Assembly: GCA_003157715.1 (NCBI GenBank)
Contig: PMKK01000108.1
Location: 1-7,019, forward strand
Length of the DNA stretch: 7,019 nucleotides
Direction of reading: 5' to 3'
Source of the DNA: Actinomycetota bacterium
GTDB taxonomy: Bacteria; Actinomycetota; Thermoleophilia; UBA2241
Shown: in pieces, positions 1 through 6,276 of the stretch
How positions within the stretch are numbered: position 1 is the first letter of the stretch
How the letters are laid out: the number at the start of each line of letters is the position of its first letter
Notes under the pieces: model-generated
What the model was told of the DNA's origin: nothing
Database searches by the model: none
The model's input: only the letters and a program-made list of their open reading frames with translations
Made by a program: the position numbers and the translations under genes

Positions 1-20
1 CGTCGGCCGTTCGGCCGGCG
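1..20 (+). other. GC-rich hairpin at window edge
   Basis: Bases 1-8 pair with 13-20 around a GTTC tetraloop, giving an 8-bp stem with one T-G wobble. No T-run follows, so it is not a classic intrinsic terminator. It may be the 3' end of an upstream gene's transcript or part of the 5' leader of the debranching enzyme gene. Only 55 bases precede that gene, so no promoter can be judged. Confidence 0.4.
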
Positions 21-36
21 GAGCCCCCGAGCCACG

Positions 37-51
37 AAAGGAACCACCTTT
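37..51 (+). promoter_or_regulatory. Ribosome binding site within a small hairpin
   Basis: AAAGGA at 37-42 is the only Shine-Dalgarno-like sequence before the GTG at 56. It is a long 13 bases away. AAAGG (37-41) is exactly complementary to CCTTT (47-51) with a 5-base loop, so the site could be partly hidden in a 5-bp hairpin. The pairing is seen directly; a regulatory role is inference. Confidence 0.35.
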
Positions 52-55
52 ACCC

Positions 56-2329
56 GTGGAATCTGACAAGCCGTCCAAAGGCCGCTCCCCGGCCGAGGGG
101 GATCGTCCGACCGCACAGCCGGCAGGCGCCGAGACCGAGATCGTCATCGGCGATGAGCGCTTCGAGTCGCTCGGCCAGGAGCCGGCCGCAGGCGCGGGCG
201 CCGAGCGTTTCGTGATGACCGACACGCGCCGCAGCCGGCACGTGATCAAAGAGGACGAGCTCTTCATGTACACCAACGACGCGGGGCTGATACCGGCCGC
301 CGAAAGCTCGCCCCTGGGCCTGTACTTTCGCGACACGCGCTTTCTGTCGCGACTCGAGATGACCGTCGGCGGGCGCTCGCCGGTGCTGCTCTCCTCGACC
401 GCCGAACGCGACTACCTGTCGTCGGCCGAGTTCACGAACCTCGAGATCAAGGGTGCCGGCGGCGACAGTATTCCGCAGACCTCGATCCACGTGCGGCGCA
501 CGCGGCTGATCGCCGACCGCGTCTACGAGCTGCTGCGCGTCAAGAACTACCACTCGGTGCCGCTCGAGGTCGTCGTCGAGCTCACTTTCGACGCCGACTT
601 TCGCGACATGTTCGAGGTGCGCGGCCTGCGCCGCCACAAGCGCGGCACGCGTCTTGCCCCCAAGATCGACGGAGACACGCTGACGCTGGCCTACTACGGA
701 CTCGACGAGGTGCTGCGCAAGACGATCGTGCGCTTTGAGCACTCCCCGACGCGGCTCGAAGGCGGCACGGCGCGTTTTCGCCTGAACCTCGCGCCGCGCG
801 AGCGCAAGGTGCTGCGCTTCTCGATCGAGGTGGCCATGCCCGACGCGCCGCCGCTGAGCGAGGGCGACTTTACGGCCCACCTGGCCGGCCAGCGCCGCGA
901 CTACGAGCGCGGCTTTGCCGGCGCGACCGGCATCTTCACCGACTCGGAGCAGATCACCGGAGTGCTGCGCCGCGGCCAGGCCGACCTGCGCATGATGACG
1001 ATGAACACGCCGTATGGGCGCATCGTCGGGGCCGCGGTGCCGTGGTTCGTGGCGCCGTTTGGCCGCGATGCCATCATCGCCAGCCTCGAGACGCTGATGC
1101 TTGACTCGCGCCCGGCGGTCGACTGCCTGCGCCTGCTCACGCGCCTGCAGGGCCGCACCGAGAGCACCTTTCGCGAGGAGCAGCCGGGCAAGATCCTGCA
1201 CGAGCTGCGGCGCGGCGAGCTCGCCGCGCTGAAGAGCATCCCGCACACGCCCTACTACGGGGCGGTCGACACCACGGCGCTCTATCTGCTGCTGATCTGC
1301 GAGGTCGTCATGTGGACCGGCGACCTGGAGTTCTTCGAGCTGCTGCGCGAGCCCATCGAGGCGGCCCTGCGCTGGATCGACGAATGCGGCGACCTCGACG
1401 GCGACGGCTTCGTCGAGTATCAGCGGCGCTCGCGGGCCGGGCTCGTGAACCAGGGCTGGCGCGACGCCGACGACGCTATCGTCCACAGCGACGGCACGCT
1501 GGCCCACGGGCCGATCGCGCTGGCCGAGTCGCAGGCCTACATCTACTACGCCAAGCGCCGTCTGGCGAGCCTGTTCGGCCAGCTCGGCGACGTTGAGATC
1601 TCGGAGCGCCTGCAGGCCGAATCGCAGGCCCTCAAGCTGCGCTTCAACGAGCGCTTCTGGATGGAAGACGAAGGCTACGTGGCGATGGCGCTCGACGGTG
1701 ACAAGCGTCAGGTCAAGACCATGGTCTCGACGGCGGGCCACTGCGTGTGGTCGCGGATCCTGGCCGAGGAGCACGTGCCGGCGGTCGTCGAACGGCTCCT
1801 GGGCCCCGACATGTTCTCGGGCTGGGGCGTGCGCACGATGGCCAAATCGGCGCCGGCCTACAGCCCGATGAGCTACTACAACGGCAGCGTGTGGCCCTTC
1901 GACAACGCGCTCATCGTCACCGGCCTGAAGAAGCACGGCTACGCCCAAGAGGCCAACCGTGTCGCCGGCGCGATGTTCGAGGCCGCCATCGAACAGCAGT
2001 ACTCGCGCCTGCCCGAGTTCATCTGCGGCTTCACCCGCCAGGCGGTCAACCGGGCGGTCGCCTACCCGATGGCCTGCTCGCCCGACTCTCCGGCGGCGGG
2101 CGCGGCGTTTCTCATGCTGCAAGCCATGCTCGGCATCTATGCGAGCGCCGCCGAGAACGTGCTCTACGTTCACAATCCGCTGCTGCCCAAGTGGCTCGGC
2201 GAGGTGACTTTGAGCAATCTCGCCGTGGGGCGCTCCAAGCTCAGCCTGAGGTTCCGCCGCGACGGCAATCAGACGACCTTCTCGGTCCGCGACAAGCAGG
2301 GCGGCGTGCGCGTCGTGGTGGTGGAGTGA
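56..2329 (+). CDS. Glycogen debranching enzyme / amylo-alpha-1,6-glucosidase family protein
   Basis: This 757-residue protein resembles bacterial amylo-alpha-1,6-glucosidase-like proteins, which have an N-terminal beta-rich debranching domain followed by an (alpha/alpha)6 six-hairpin glycosidase domain. Such enzymes are expected to hydrolyse alpha-1,6 branch linkages of glycogen or related alpha-glucans in the cytoplasm; no signal peptide is visible. The N-terminal domain spans about residues 30-265 and includes GLYFRDTRFLSRLEM, typical of this family. The catalytic half (about 300-735) shows PWFVAPFGRD (329-338), NQGWRDADDA (465-474) with acidic residues D470, D472 and D473, YNGSVWPFD (608-616) and LPEFICGF with E654. 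By analogy with six-hairpin glycosidases, an Asp in GWRDADD and E654 are candidate catalytic acids. The GTG start has a weak, distant ribosome site. Residues 1-27 are unconserved-looking and Pro/Ala-rich, so a later start cannot be excluded. It heads a four-gene operon, with 13 bases to the next start. The exact substrate is not determinable from sequence alone. Confidence 0.88.
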   Translation: MESDKPSKGRSPAEGDRPTAQPAGAETEIVIGDERFESLGQEPAAGAGAERFVMTDTRRSRHVIKEDELFMYTNDAGLIPAAESSPLGLYFRDTRFLSRLEMTVGGRSPVLLSSTAERDYLSSAEFTNLEIKGAGGDSIPQTSIHVRRTRLIADRVYELLRVKNYHSVPLEVVVELTFDADFRDMFEVRGLRRHKRGTRLAPKIDGDTLTLAYYGLDEVLRKTIVRFEHSPTRLEGGTARFRLNLAPRERKVLRFSIEVAMPDAPPLSEGDFTAHLAGQRRDYERGFAGATGIFTDSEQITGVLRRGQADLRMMTMNTPYGRIVGAAVPWFVAPFGRDAIIASLETLMLDSRPAVDCLRLLTRLQGRTESTFREEQPGKILHELRRGELAALKSIPHTPYYGAVDTTALYLLLICEVVMWTGDLEFFELLREPIEAALRWIDECGDLDGDGFVEYQRRSRAGLVNQGWRDADDAIVHSDGTLAHGPIALAESQAYIYYAKRRLASLFGQLGDVEISERLQAESQALKLRFNERFWMEDEGYVAMALDGDKRQVKTMVSTAGHCVWSRILAEEHVPAVVERLLGPDMFSGWGVRTMAKSAPAYSPMSYYNGSVWPFDNALIVTGLKKHGYAQEANRVAGAMFEAAIEQQYSRLPEFICGFTRQAVNRAVAYPMACSPDSPAAGAAFLMLQAMLGIYASAAENVLYVHNPLLPKWLGEVTLSNLAVGRSKLSLRFRRDGNQTTFSVRDKQGGVRVVVVE
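1210..1229. repeat. 20-bp perfect palindrome in the debranching enzyme gene
   Basis: The sequence is self-complementary without spacer, centred between 1219 and 1220 on GAGCTC. It lies in codons for LRRGELAAL. In a GC-rich coding region with strong codon bias such a short palindrome can arise by chance, so no function is assigned. Confidence 0.6.
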
Positions 2330-2332
2330 GAC

Positions 2333-2340
2333 GGGGGTGA
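2333..2340 (+). promoter_or_regulatory. Ribosome binding site deciding the phosphoesterase start
   Basis: GGGGGTGA differs by one base from the ideal GGAGGTGA and ends two bases before ATG 2343, leaving 5 bases between the G-core and the ATG. A start at the in-frame GTG 2337 would lie inside this site, so ATG 2343 is preferred. Confidence 0.55.
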
Positions 2341-2342
2341 CG

Positions 2343-3221
2343 ATGACGTCCGACGACAGGAAGCCCGGCGATCGCGGGCCAGACGACCGGAAGTCCGGCG
2401 ACAAGAAGTCCGGCGACAGGAAGGCCGGCGACAAGAAGCGCCCGTTCACCCTCGCGCACGTCTCCGACTTTCACGCCGGCTCGCCGTACTTCGTGCCCAA
2501 CCTCATGGACCGCGCGGTCGTCGAGCTAAACGAGCTGCGGCCCGACGTGGTGACCGTCACCGGCGACCTCACCAACGAGGGCTTCAAGCAGGAGTACCAG
2601 GTCGCCAAGGGCTATCTCGACCGGCTCGAGTGCCCGCACGTGCTCGTCGTGCCGGGCAACCACGATTCGCGCAACGTCGGCTACGTGCATTTCGAGCACC
2701 TCTTCGGCGCGCGCAGCGTGGTCCATCACAGCGGCGACATCTCGATCGTGGGCGTCGATTCGACCGAGCCCGACCTCGATTACGGCACCATCGGTCGCTC
2801 GCGTTACTCGTGGCTCGAGGAACAGTTCGCGGTGCCGGCCCGCTTCAGGATCTTCATGTTGCACCACCACCTGTTGCCGATCCCGGGCACGGGGCGCGAG
2901 CGCAACATGGTCTACGATGCCGGCGACACGCTCGAGGTGCTGCAGCGCTGTAACGTCAACCTCGTGCTGTCGGGCCACAAGCACGTGCCGCACGCCTGGC
3001 ATTTCGAGAACATGTTCGTGGTCAATGCCGGCACGGTGTGCACGCTGCGTCTGCGCGGCGACACGCGGCCCTGCTACAACATCGTGACCATCGACGACGA
3101 CCGCGTGTGTATCGAGCGCAAGTACCCGTTCCACGGGACCGAGACGATCATCGAGTTCTCGCCCTCGACCCTGCACTACCAGAAGTTCGCCGGGCGGCCC
3201 GAGCGGCGGCTCGACACCTGA
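2343..3221 (+). CDS. Calcineurin-like metallophosphoesterase
   Basis: This 292-residue protein has all the metal-binding blocks of the calcineurin-like phosphoesterase superfamily: HVSDFHAG (D42, H44), TGDL (D75), PGNHD (N106, H107), LHHHL (H174-H176) and SGHKH (H212, H214). These ligate a two-metal centre that hydrolyses phosphomono- or phosphodiesters. Overall layout resembles class III (CpdA/Rv0805-type) enzymes, known for cyclic-nucleotide phosphodiesterase activity, but substrates vary widely in the family. There is no signal peptide or membrane segment, so it is probably cytoplasmic. Residues 5-32 form a charged repeat tail (RKSGD-type pentapeptides) absent from the usual family core; the true domain starts near residue 35. 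It lies 13 bases after the debranching gene and 22 before cpgS. The setting makes a role in cDPG or 2,3-diphosphoglycerate hydrolysis a reasonable hypothesis, not a demonstrated one. An in-frame GTG at 2337 is an alternative start. Confidence 0.9.
   Translation: MTSDDRKPGDRGPDDRKSGDKKSGDRKAGDKKRPFTLAHVSDFHAGSPYFVPNLMDRAVVELNELRPDVVTVTGDLTNEGFKQEYQVAKGYLDRLECPHVLVVPGNHDSRNVGYVHFEHLFGARSVVHHSGDISIVGVDSTEPDLDYGTIGRSRYSWLEEQFAVPARFRIFMLHHHLLPIPGTGRERNMVYDAGDTLEVLQRCNVNLVLSGHKHVPHAWHFENMFVVNAGTVCTLRLRGDTRPCYNIVTIDDDRVCIERKYPFHGTETIIEFSPSTLHYQKFAGRPERRLDT
2355..2438 (+). repeat. 15-bp tandem repeat coding a charged N-terminal tail
   Basis: Units of the form GAC-(A/C)(A/G)G-AAG-NCC-GGC occur at 2355-2369, 2385-2399, 2400-2414 and 2415-2429, with a partial copy at 2430-2438 and a diverged 15-base interruption at 2370-2384. 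They encode D-R/K-K-x-G pentapeptides, a Lys/Arg/Asp-rich and probably disordered tail in front of the phosphoesterase domain. Confidence 0.85.
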
Positions 3222-3243
3222 AGCGACAGCGACGGGGGGCGCG

Positions 3244-5070
3244 GTGGACTCACGCAAGCCCACAGACGCGCCGGCGGCGCGCGACGATGCTGCCGCGACG
3301 GCGCCGGCGGCGCGCGAGGATGGTGTCGCAACGGCTCCGGCGGCGCGCGAAGGTGATGTCGCGGCGCCGCCGGCGCCGTGCGAGCGCGAGCGCGAGACCG
3401 GCGCCGCCGCGATCGCCCCGTCGGGCTCGAGGCCCGTCGCGGTCGCTCTCATCGACGGTGAGCACTACCCGCCGGTCGTGGTCGACGCGCTGCGTGCGCT
3501 GTCCGGCCGCTACGCGTTCGTCGCGGCGCTCTTTCTGGGCGGCGAAGAGAAGCTGCGTGACCGGCAGGCCGTAGAGCTCGACGAGCTCTACGGCCTGCCG
3601 GTCACGCCGGTGGCCGTAGCCGCCGCGGTTACCGGCGGCGGCCACGGCGCGAGCGCCGCGGCCGGAGGTCCGAACGCTGACGCCGCGGCGAGCGAAGGCC
3701 TTCAAAGCGGCGCCGGGGCGAGCGTTGCCCGCGCCACTGCCGCCATGCGCGAGGCGCTGGGCAGCCTGCTGGCGCGCACCGGAGCGCGGGTTGTCGTTGA
3801 CGTGTCCGACGAACCGGTGCTAGGGTACCGGGAGAGGTTCCAGTTGATCAGCGTGGCGCTGTCATGGGGTGCGCGTTACGTCGGAGCCGATTTCGAGTTC
3901 TCACCCCAGCCTCTTGCACGACTCTCCAGCAAGCCGTCGCTTGCGATCATAGGAACTGGCAAACGGGTCGGGAAGACCGCCGTGAGTGGCATGTTCGGAC
4001 GCCGCCTCGGGGGTCGGTTCGGGTTCGACCAGGTGGTGATCGTAGCGATGGGGCGCGGGGGTCCGGCGGCTCCACAAGTGGTCTACGGGGGCGACCGGCT
4101 CGGCGCTCATGGCCTGCTGGCGGTCTCGAGACAGGGGTTGCACGCCGCGTCCGACTATCTCGAAGACGCGGTGCTCACGGGGGTGACGACGGTGGGTTGC
4201 CGGCGCTGCGGAGGCGGCATGGCCGGCGCCTCCATGCAAGACACTGTCGGCGAGGCGCTGGTGCTCGTCGACGACATGCCGGCGACCGTCGTGGTGTGGG
4301 AGGGCAGTGGTTCCGCCAATCCGCCGGTGCAGGCGCAAGTGGTGGTCTGCGTGGCTTCGGCCGCGCAGCCGCCAGAGTACATAACGGGGTATCTGGGTAC
4401 GTATCGAATGCTCATCTCCGACGCTCTCTTTCTCACCATGTGTGAACCACCCTTCTGCGACGTCGCGCGCGTCGATGCGTTGCGTTCCGATGTAGCGTCC
4501 GTCAATCCCGAGCTCGACTTGATCCCGACCGTTCTGAGGCCACGACCGGTCGACTCCGTCGCCGGTCGCCGCGTCGCCTTCTTCACGACCGCGACGCCCG
4601 AGAGCGCCGCCGTGCTGACGCGCCACCTCGAAGAAGTGCACGGCGCCCGGGTGACCGCGGTCTCGACCGATCTGGCGCGCCGGCCGGCGCTCGCCGAAGC
4701 AGTCGCGGCCGCCGCCGGCAAGGCCGACGTGTTTCTCACCGAGATCAAGGCGGCGGCGGTCGACGTGGTCGCCGAAGCCGCCGCCGCGCGGGGCAAAGAG
4801 CTCGTCTTCTGCGACAACGAGCTCGTCGCCACCGACGGCCGCGATCTCGCGGCGGTCATCGACGGGCTCACCGACAAGGCCCTGGCGCGCTTCGCGACCG
4901 GCGAGTACGGGTCGCAACGGGCGAGCTCGGGTCACACAGCTCACGAAGCCCACACAGCCCACGAAGCCCACACAGCCCACGAAGCCCAAGCGGCCCACGA
5001 AGCGCACACAGCCCACACGGCCCACGACGCCCGCACAGACGGCGACGCAGACGAACGGAGGTGGCAGTGA
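3244..5070 (+). CDS. cpgS: Cyclic 2,3-diphosphoglycerate synthetase
   Basis: CpgS closes 2,3-diphosphoglycerate to cyclic 2,3-diphosphoglycerate using ATP; the founding enzyme is from the methanogen Methanothermus fervidus. Recognisable blocks here are IDGEHYP (70-76), YGLPV (116-120), DVSDEPV (186-192), a dethiobiotin-synthetase-like P-loop GTGKRVGKT (237-245), MGRGGP, HAASDYLEDA, GCRRCGGG with C319 and C322, EGSGSANPPV starting at E353, and TEIKAAAVDV around K502. The protein is 608 residues against about 460 in the archaeal enzyme as I recall it. The excess is an Ala/Pro-rich repeat N-terminus (1-60), a Gly/Ala-rich insertion (about 121-170) and a His-rich repeat tail (about 564-596). The GTG start lies after a G-run (3234-3239). 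No other start precedes the conserved region in frame. Codon use in 3800-4555 is noticeably less GC-biased than elsewhere. The stop overlaps the kinase start by four bases (GTGA), implying translational coupling to the preceding pathway step. Confidence 0.92.
   Translation: MDSRKPTDAPAARDDAAATAPAAREDGVATAPAAREGDVAAPPAPCERERETGAAAIAPSGSRPVAVALIDGEHYPPVVVDALRALSGRYAFVAALFLGGEEKLRDRQAVELDELYGLPVTPVAVAAAVTGGGHGASAAAGGPNADAAASEGLQSGAGASVARATAAMREALGSLLARTGARVVVDVSDEPVLGYRERFQLISVALSWGARYVGADFEFSPQPLARLSSKPSLAIIGTGKRVGKTAVSGMFGRRLGGRFGFDQVVIVAMGRGGPAAPQVVYGGDRLGAHGLLAVSRQGLHAASDYLEDAVLTGVTTVGCRRCGGGMAGASMQDTVGEALVLVDDMPATVVVWEGSGSANPPVQAQVVVCVASAAQPPEYITGYLGTYRMLISDALFLTMCEPPFCDVARVDALRSDVASVNPELDLIPTVLRPRPVDSVAGRRVAFFTTATPESAAVLTRHLEEVHGARVTAVSTDLARRPALAEAVAAAAGKADVFLTEIKAAAVDVVAEAAAARGKELVFCDNELVATDGRDLAAVIDGLTDKALARFATGEYGSQRASSGHTAHEAHTAHEAHTAHEAQAAHEAHTAHTAHDARTDGDADERRWQ
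3268..3366 (+). repeat. 33-bp tandem repeat, three copies, in the cpgS N-terminus
   Basis: Copies lie at 3268-3300, 3301-3333 and 3334-3366 and encode the 11-residue units APAARDDAAAT, APAAREDGVAT and APAAREGDVAA; a diverged fourth Pro/Ala stretch follows. The array sits in front of the conserved CpgS core and probably gives a flexible, disordered extension. Copies differ by several substitutions, so the expansion is not brand new. Confidence 0.88.
3555..3607. repeat. 53-bp perfect palindrome (26-bp arms, 1-base centre) inside cpgS
   Basis: Every base from 3555 to 3580 pairs with its partner from 3607 down to 3582 around the single base A3581; the first mismatch is 3554/3608. It encodes CpgS residues 104-121, ending in the YGLPV block. 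Because of the symmetry, the complementary strand reads nearly the same peptide (RQAVELxELYGLPVT on both strands). In RNA it would fold as a very stable hairpin with a minimal loop. Confidence 0.97.
3610..3645. repeat. Imperfect inverted repeat next to the cpgS palindrome
   Basis: GTGGCC (3610-3615) pairs with GGCCAC (3640-3645), GCCGC (3619-3623) with GCGGC (3635-3639), and CGG (3626-3628) with CCG (3632-3634), with two small bulges and a TTA loop. It follows the 53-bp palindrome by two bases and opens the Gly/Ala-rich insertion of CpgS. Confidence 0.7.
4933..5031 (+). repeat. 18-bp tandem repeat coding a His-rich C-terminal tail
   Basis: Units begin at 4933, 4951, 4969 and 4987, with a diverged end from 5005 to 5031. 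They encode HTAHEA, HTAHEA, HTAHEA, QAAHEA and HTAHTAHDA, so ten His residues mostly at every third position. The two copies at 4951 and 4969 are identical at DNA level, which points to recent expansion. The tail is beyond the conserved end of CpgS. Confidence 0.93.
5056..5063 (+). promoter_or_regulatory. Strong ribosome binding site of the 2-phosphoglycerate kinase gene
   Basis: CGGAGGTG matches the anti-Shine-Dalgarno sequence. Its GGAGG core (5057-5061) is five bases from GTG 5067 but overlaps the other in-frame GTG at 5061, so 5067 is the better start. The site is inside the last codons of cpgS. Confidence 0.75.
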
Positions 5071-6002
5071 ACGACAACGAGGTCGAGATGGTAGTCGTCA
5101 CCCGCGACCCCTCGCTGCCGTACTCCAAGGGCCTCATGGCGCAGGCCCTCATGGCCACCGGCCTGCCGCCTGAGCGCGCCTACGAGATCGCCTCGGCGGT
5201 CGGCGAGCGGCTGCACGACAGCAGCCAGGGCACGATCACCCTTCAGGGGCTCCAAGAGATCGCCAGCGCGGCGCTCGGCGAGGCCGAGGGCAAGGACACC
5301 ATCGTGCGCTTTCGCAAGTGGCAAGACTTGACCAGGCTGGCACAGCCGCTCGTCATCCTGGTGGGCGGCACGACCGGCGTGGGCAAGAGCACGCTGGCCA
5401 CCCAGATCGCTCACCGGCTGGGCATCACCCGGGTGGTCTCCACCGACACCGTGCGCCAGGTCATGCGCGCCTTCTTCGCCCCCGACCTCATGCCCGAGAT
5501 CCAGTATTCGTCGTTCGAAGCCGGCGCCGGCGTGCGTATTCCGCTGCCCGACTGGAGCGATATCGACGAGGCGGGCTTCATCGAGCAGGCCCGCAGCATC
5601 GCGGTGGGCGTCAATGCGGTCGTCGACCGGGCCATCACCGAAGGGCAGCGCACCATCATCGAGGGCGTGCACATCGTGCCCGGCTTTCTCGACCGCAGCC
5701 GCTGGGGTGACGCCGTGGTCGTCGAGGTCATGGTCGCCATCCACGAAGCCGAGCGCCACCGCAGCCACTTCTACGTGCGCGAGTGGGAGACCGACGGCAT
5801 CCGTCCGCTGCGGCGTTACCTGCAGGGCTTCGCCAAGATCCGCAAGGTCCAGGACTATCTGCTCACCCAGGCCGAAAAACAGGGCGTGACGGTCCTCGAG
5901 AACACCAACATCGACCAGGCCGTGAAAGAGCTCATGGCAGACGTGCTCGACGCCGTGTCCGAGTACTCAGGGCCGGCGGCCAGACGCAGCACAGGAGGAT
6001 GA
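5067..6002 (+). CDS. pgk2: 2-phosphoglycerate kinase with N-terminal ATP-cone
   Basis: This 311-residue protein matches the archaeal-type 2-phosphoglycerate kinase in length (about 300) and layout. It phosphorylates 2-phosphoglycerate with ATP to 2,3-diphosphoglycerate, the substrate of CpgS. Residues about 5-90 form an ATP-cone-like domain (RDPSLPYSKGLMAQAL, GLPPERAYEIASAV), usually a nucleotide-sensing module. The kinase domain begins with the Walker A loop GTTGVGKS (101-108), followed by the family-typical STDTVRQVMR and IEGVHIVPG blocks. The enzyme appears cytoplasmic. The start GTG 5067 overlaps the cpgS stop as GTGA and has a strong ribosome site, so the two enzymes are probably made in coordinated amounts. 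No catalytic motif is visibly missing. The last few residues (GPAARRSTGG) look like an unstructured end. Function as a kinase of this family is well supported; activity in this organism is inferred. Confidence 0.93.
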   Translation: MNDNEVEMVVVTRDPSLPYSKGLMAQALMATGLPPERAYEIASAVGERLHDSSQGTITLQGLQEIASAALGEAEGKDTIVRFRKWQDLTRLAQPLVILVGGTTGVGKSTLATQIAHRLGITRVVSTDTVRQVMRAFFAPDLMPEIQYSSFEAGAGVRIPLPDWSDIDEAGFIEQARSIAVGVNAVVDRAITEGQRTIIEGVHIVPGFLDRSRWGDAVVVEVMVAIHEAERHRSHFYVREWETDGIRPLRRYLQGFAKIRKVQDYLLTQAEKQGVTVLENTNIDQAVKELMADVLDAVSEYSGPAARRSTGG

Positions 6003-6099
6003 GCCGGCGTGCCCGCTCAAGCCGTACCCCACGTTGCCGATATCGCTAGCATCCTCCCTTGGTGCGCCTCGCCGGCATCATCCGCCGCCCGGCTCACTA

Positions 6100-6165
6100 C
6101 TCCGCTCGCGCGATCCGGCAGCGGCCGGCCGAGCGCCGCAGCTCGGCGGCGACTCGCGAGCGGAG
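6100..6165 (+). terminator. Long nested stem-loop; terminator or leader structure
   Basis: CTCCGCTCGCG (6100-6110) is exactly complementary to 6155-6165, an 11-bp stem. Inside it GCCGAGC (6128-6134) pairs with 6141-6147 around a six-base loop. No T-run follows, so termination would be of the non-canonical kind found in many high-GC bacteria. It may instead be a structured 5' leader of the downstream gene. The pairing is certain, the role is not. Confidence 0.45.
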
Positions 6166-6218
6166 CACCGATCAGAGGGCAGATCAGGGGATCGACCTCA
6201 CAGCAGCGGATCAGTCAA

Positions 6219-6260
6219 AGGCCGGCGGACCCATCGCGGGCGGCCGGCCTGTCAGAGGCC
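6219..6260 (+). promoter_or_regulatory. Two mutually exclusive hairpins before a ribosome binding site
   Basis: AGGCCGGC (6219-6226) pairs with GCCGGCCT (6243-6250). The last five bases of that right arm (6246-6250) can instead pair with AGGCC (6256-6260). The two folds cannot coexist, which is the layout of an attenuator or RNA switch. The ribosome site begins 16 bases downstream. In GC-rich DNA such overlaps can be accidental. Confidence 0.3.
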
Positions 6261-6276
6261 ACACAACCGTGTCGAC

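Noticed and set aside
50..2449. 799-codon open frame on the minus strand covering the whole debranching enzyme gene
   Set aside because: Its length follows from strong G/C third-position bias of the plus-strand gene. The translation is Arg/Ala/His/Val-rich with no family motifs, while the plus strand has clear domain motifs.
2631..2658. Quasi-palindrome in the phosphoesterase gene (two 5-bp stems with one bulge)
   Set aside because: Short and imperfect, overlapping the conserved PGNHD codons; likely chance in GC-rich coding DNA.
2526..3452. 308-codon minus-strand frame opposite the phosphoesterase
   Set aside because: Antisense shadow of a well-supported gene; no recognisable motif and it runs through the 33-bp repeat of cpgS.
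3901..5025. 374-codon minus-strand frame with Gly-Cys-Val-Phe repeats at its start
   Set aside because: The repeats are simply the reverse reading of the HTAHEA array; the plus strand encodes conserved CpgS.
4933..5031. Tandem repeats considered as a CRISPR array
   Set aside because: Units are 18 bp back to back with no spacers and are in frame with cpgS, so this is a coding minisatellite.
5999..6049. 16-codon frame whose ATG overlaps the pgk2 stop
   Set aside because: The start abuts the AGGAGG with no spacing, and the product is a short Arg/Ser-rich peptide with nothing to support it.
6047..6052. TAGCAT as a possible -10 promoter box
   Set aside because: No fitting -35 box at 16-18 bases upstream and no extended TG; one TANNNT match is expected by chance.
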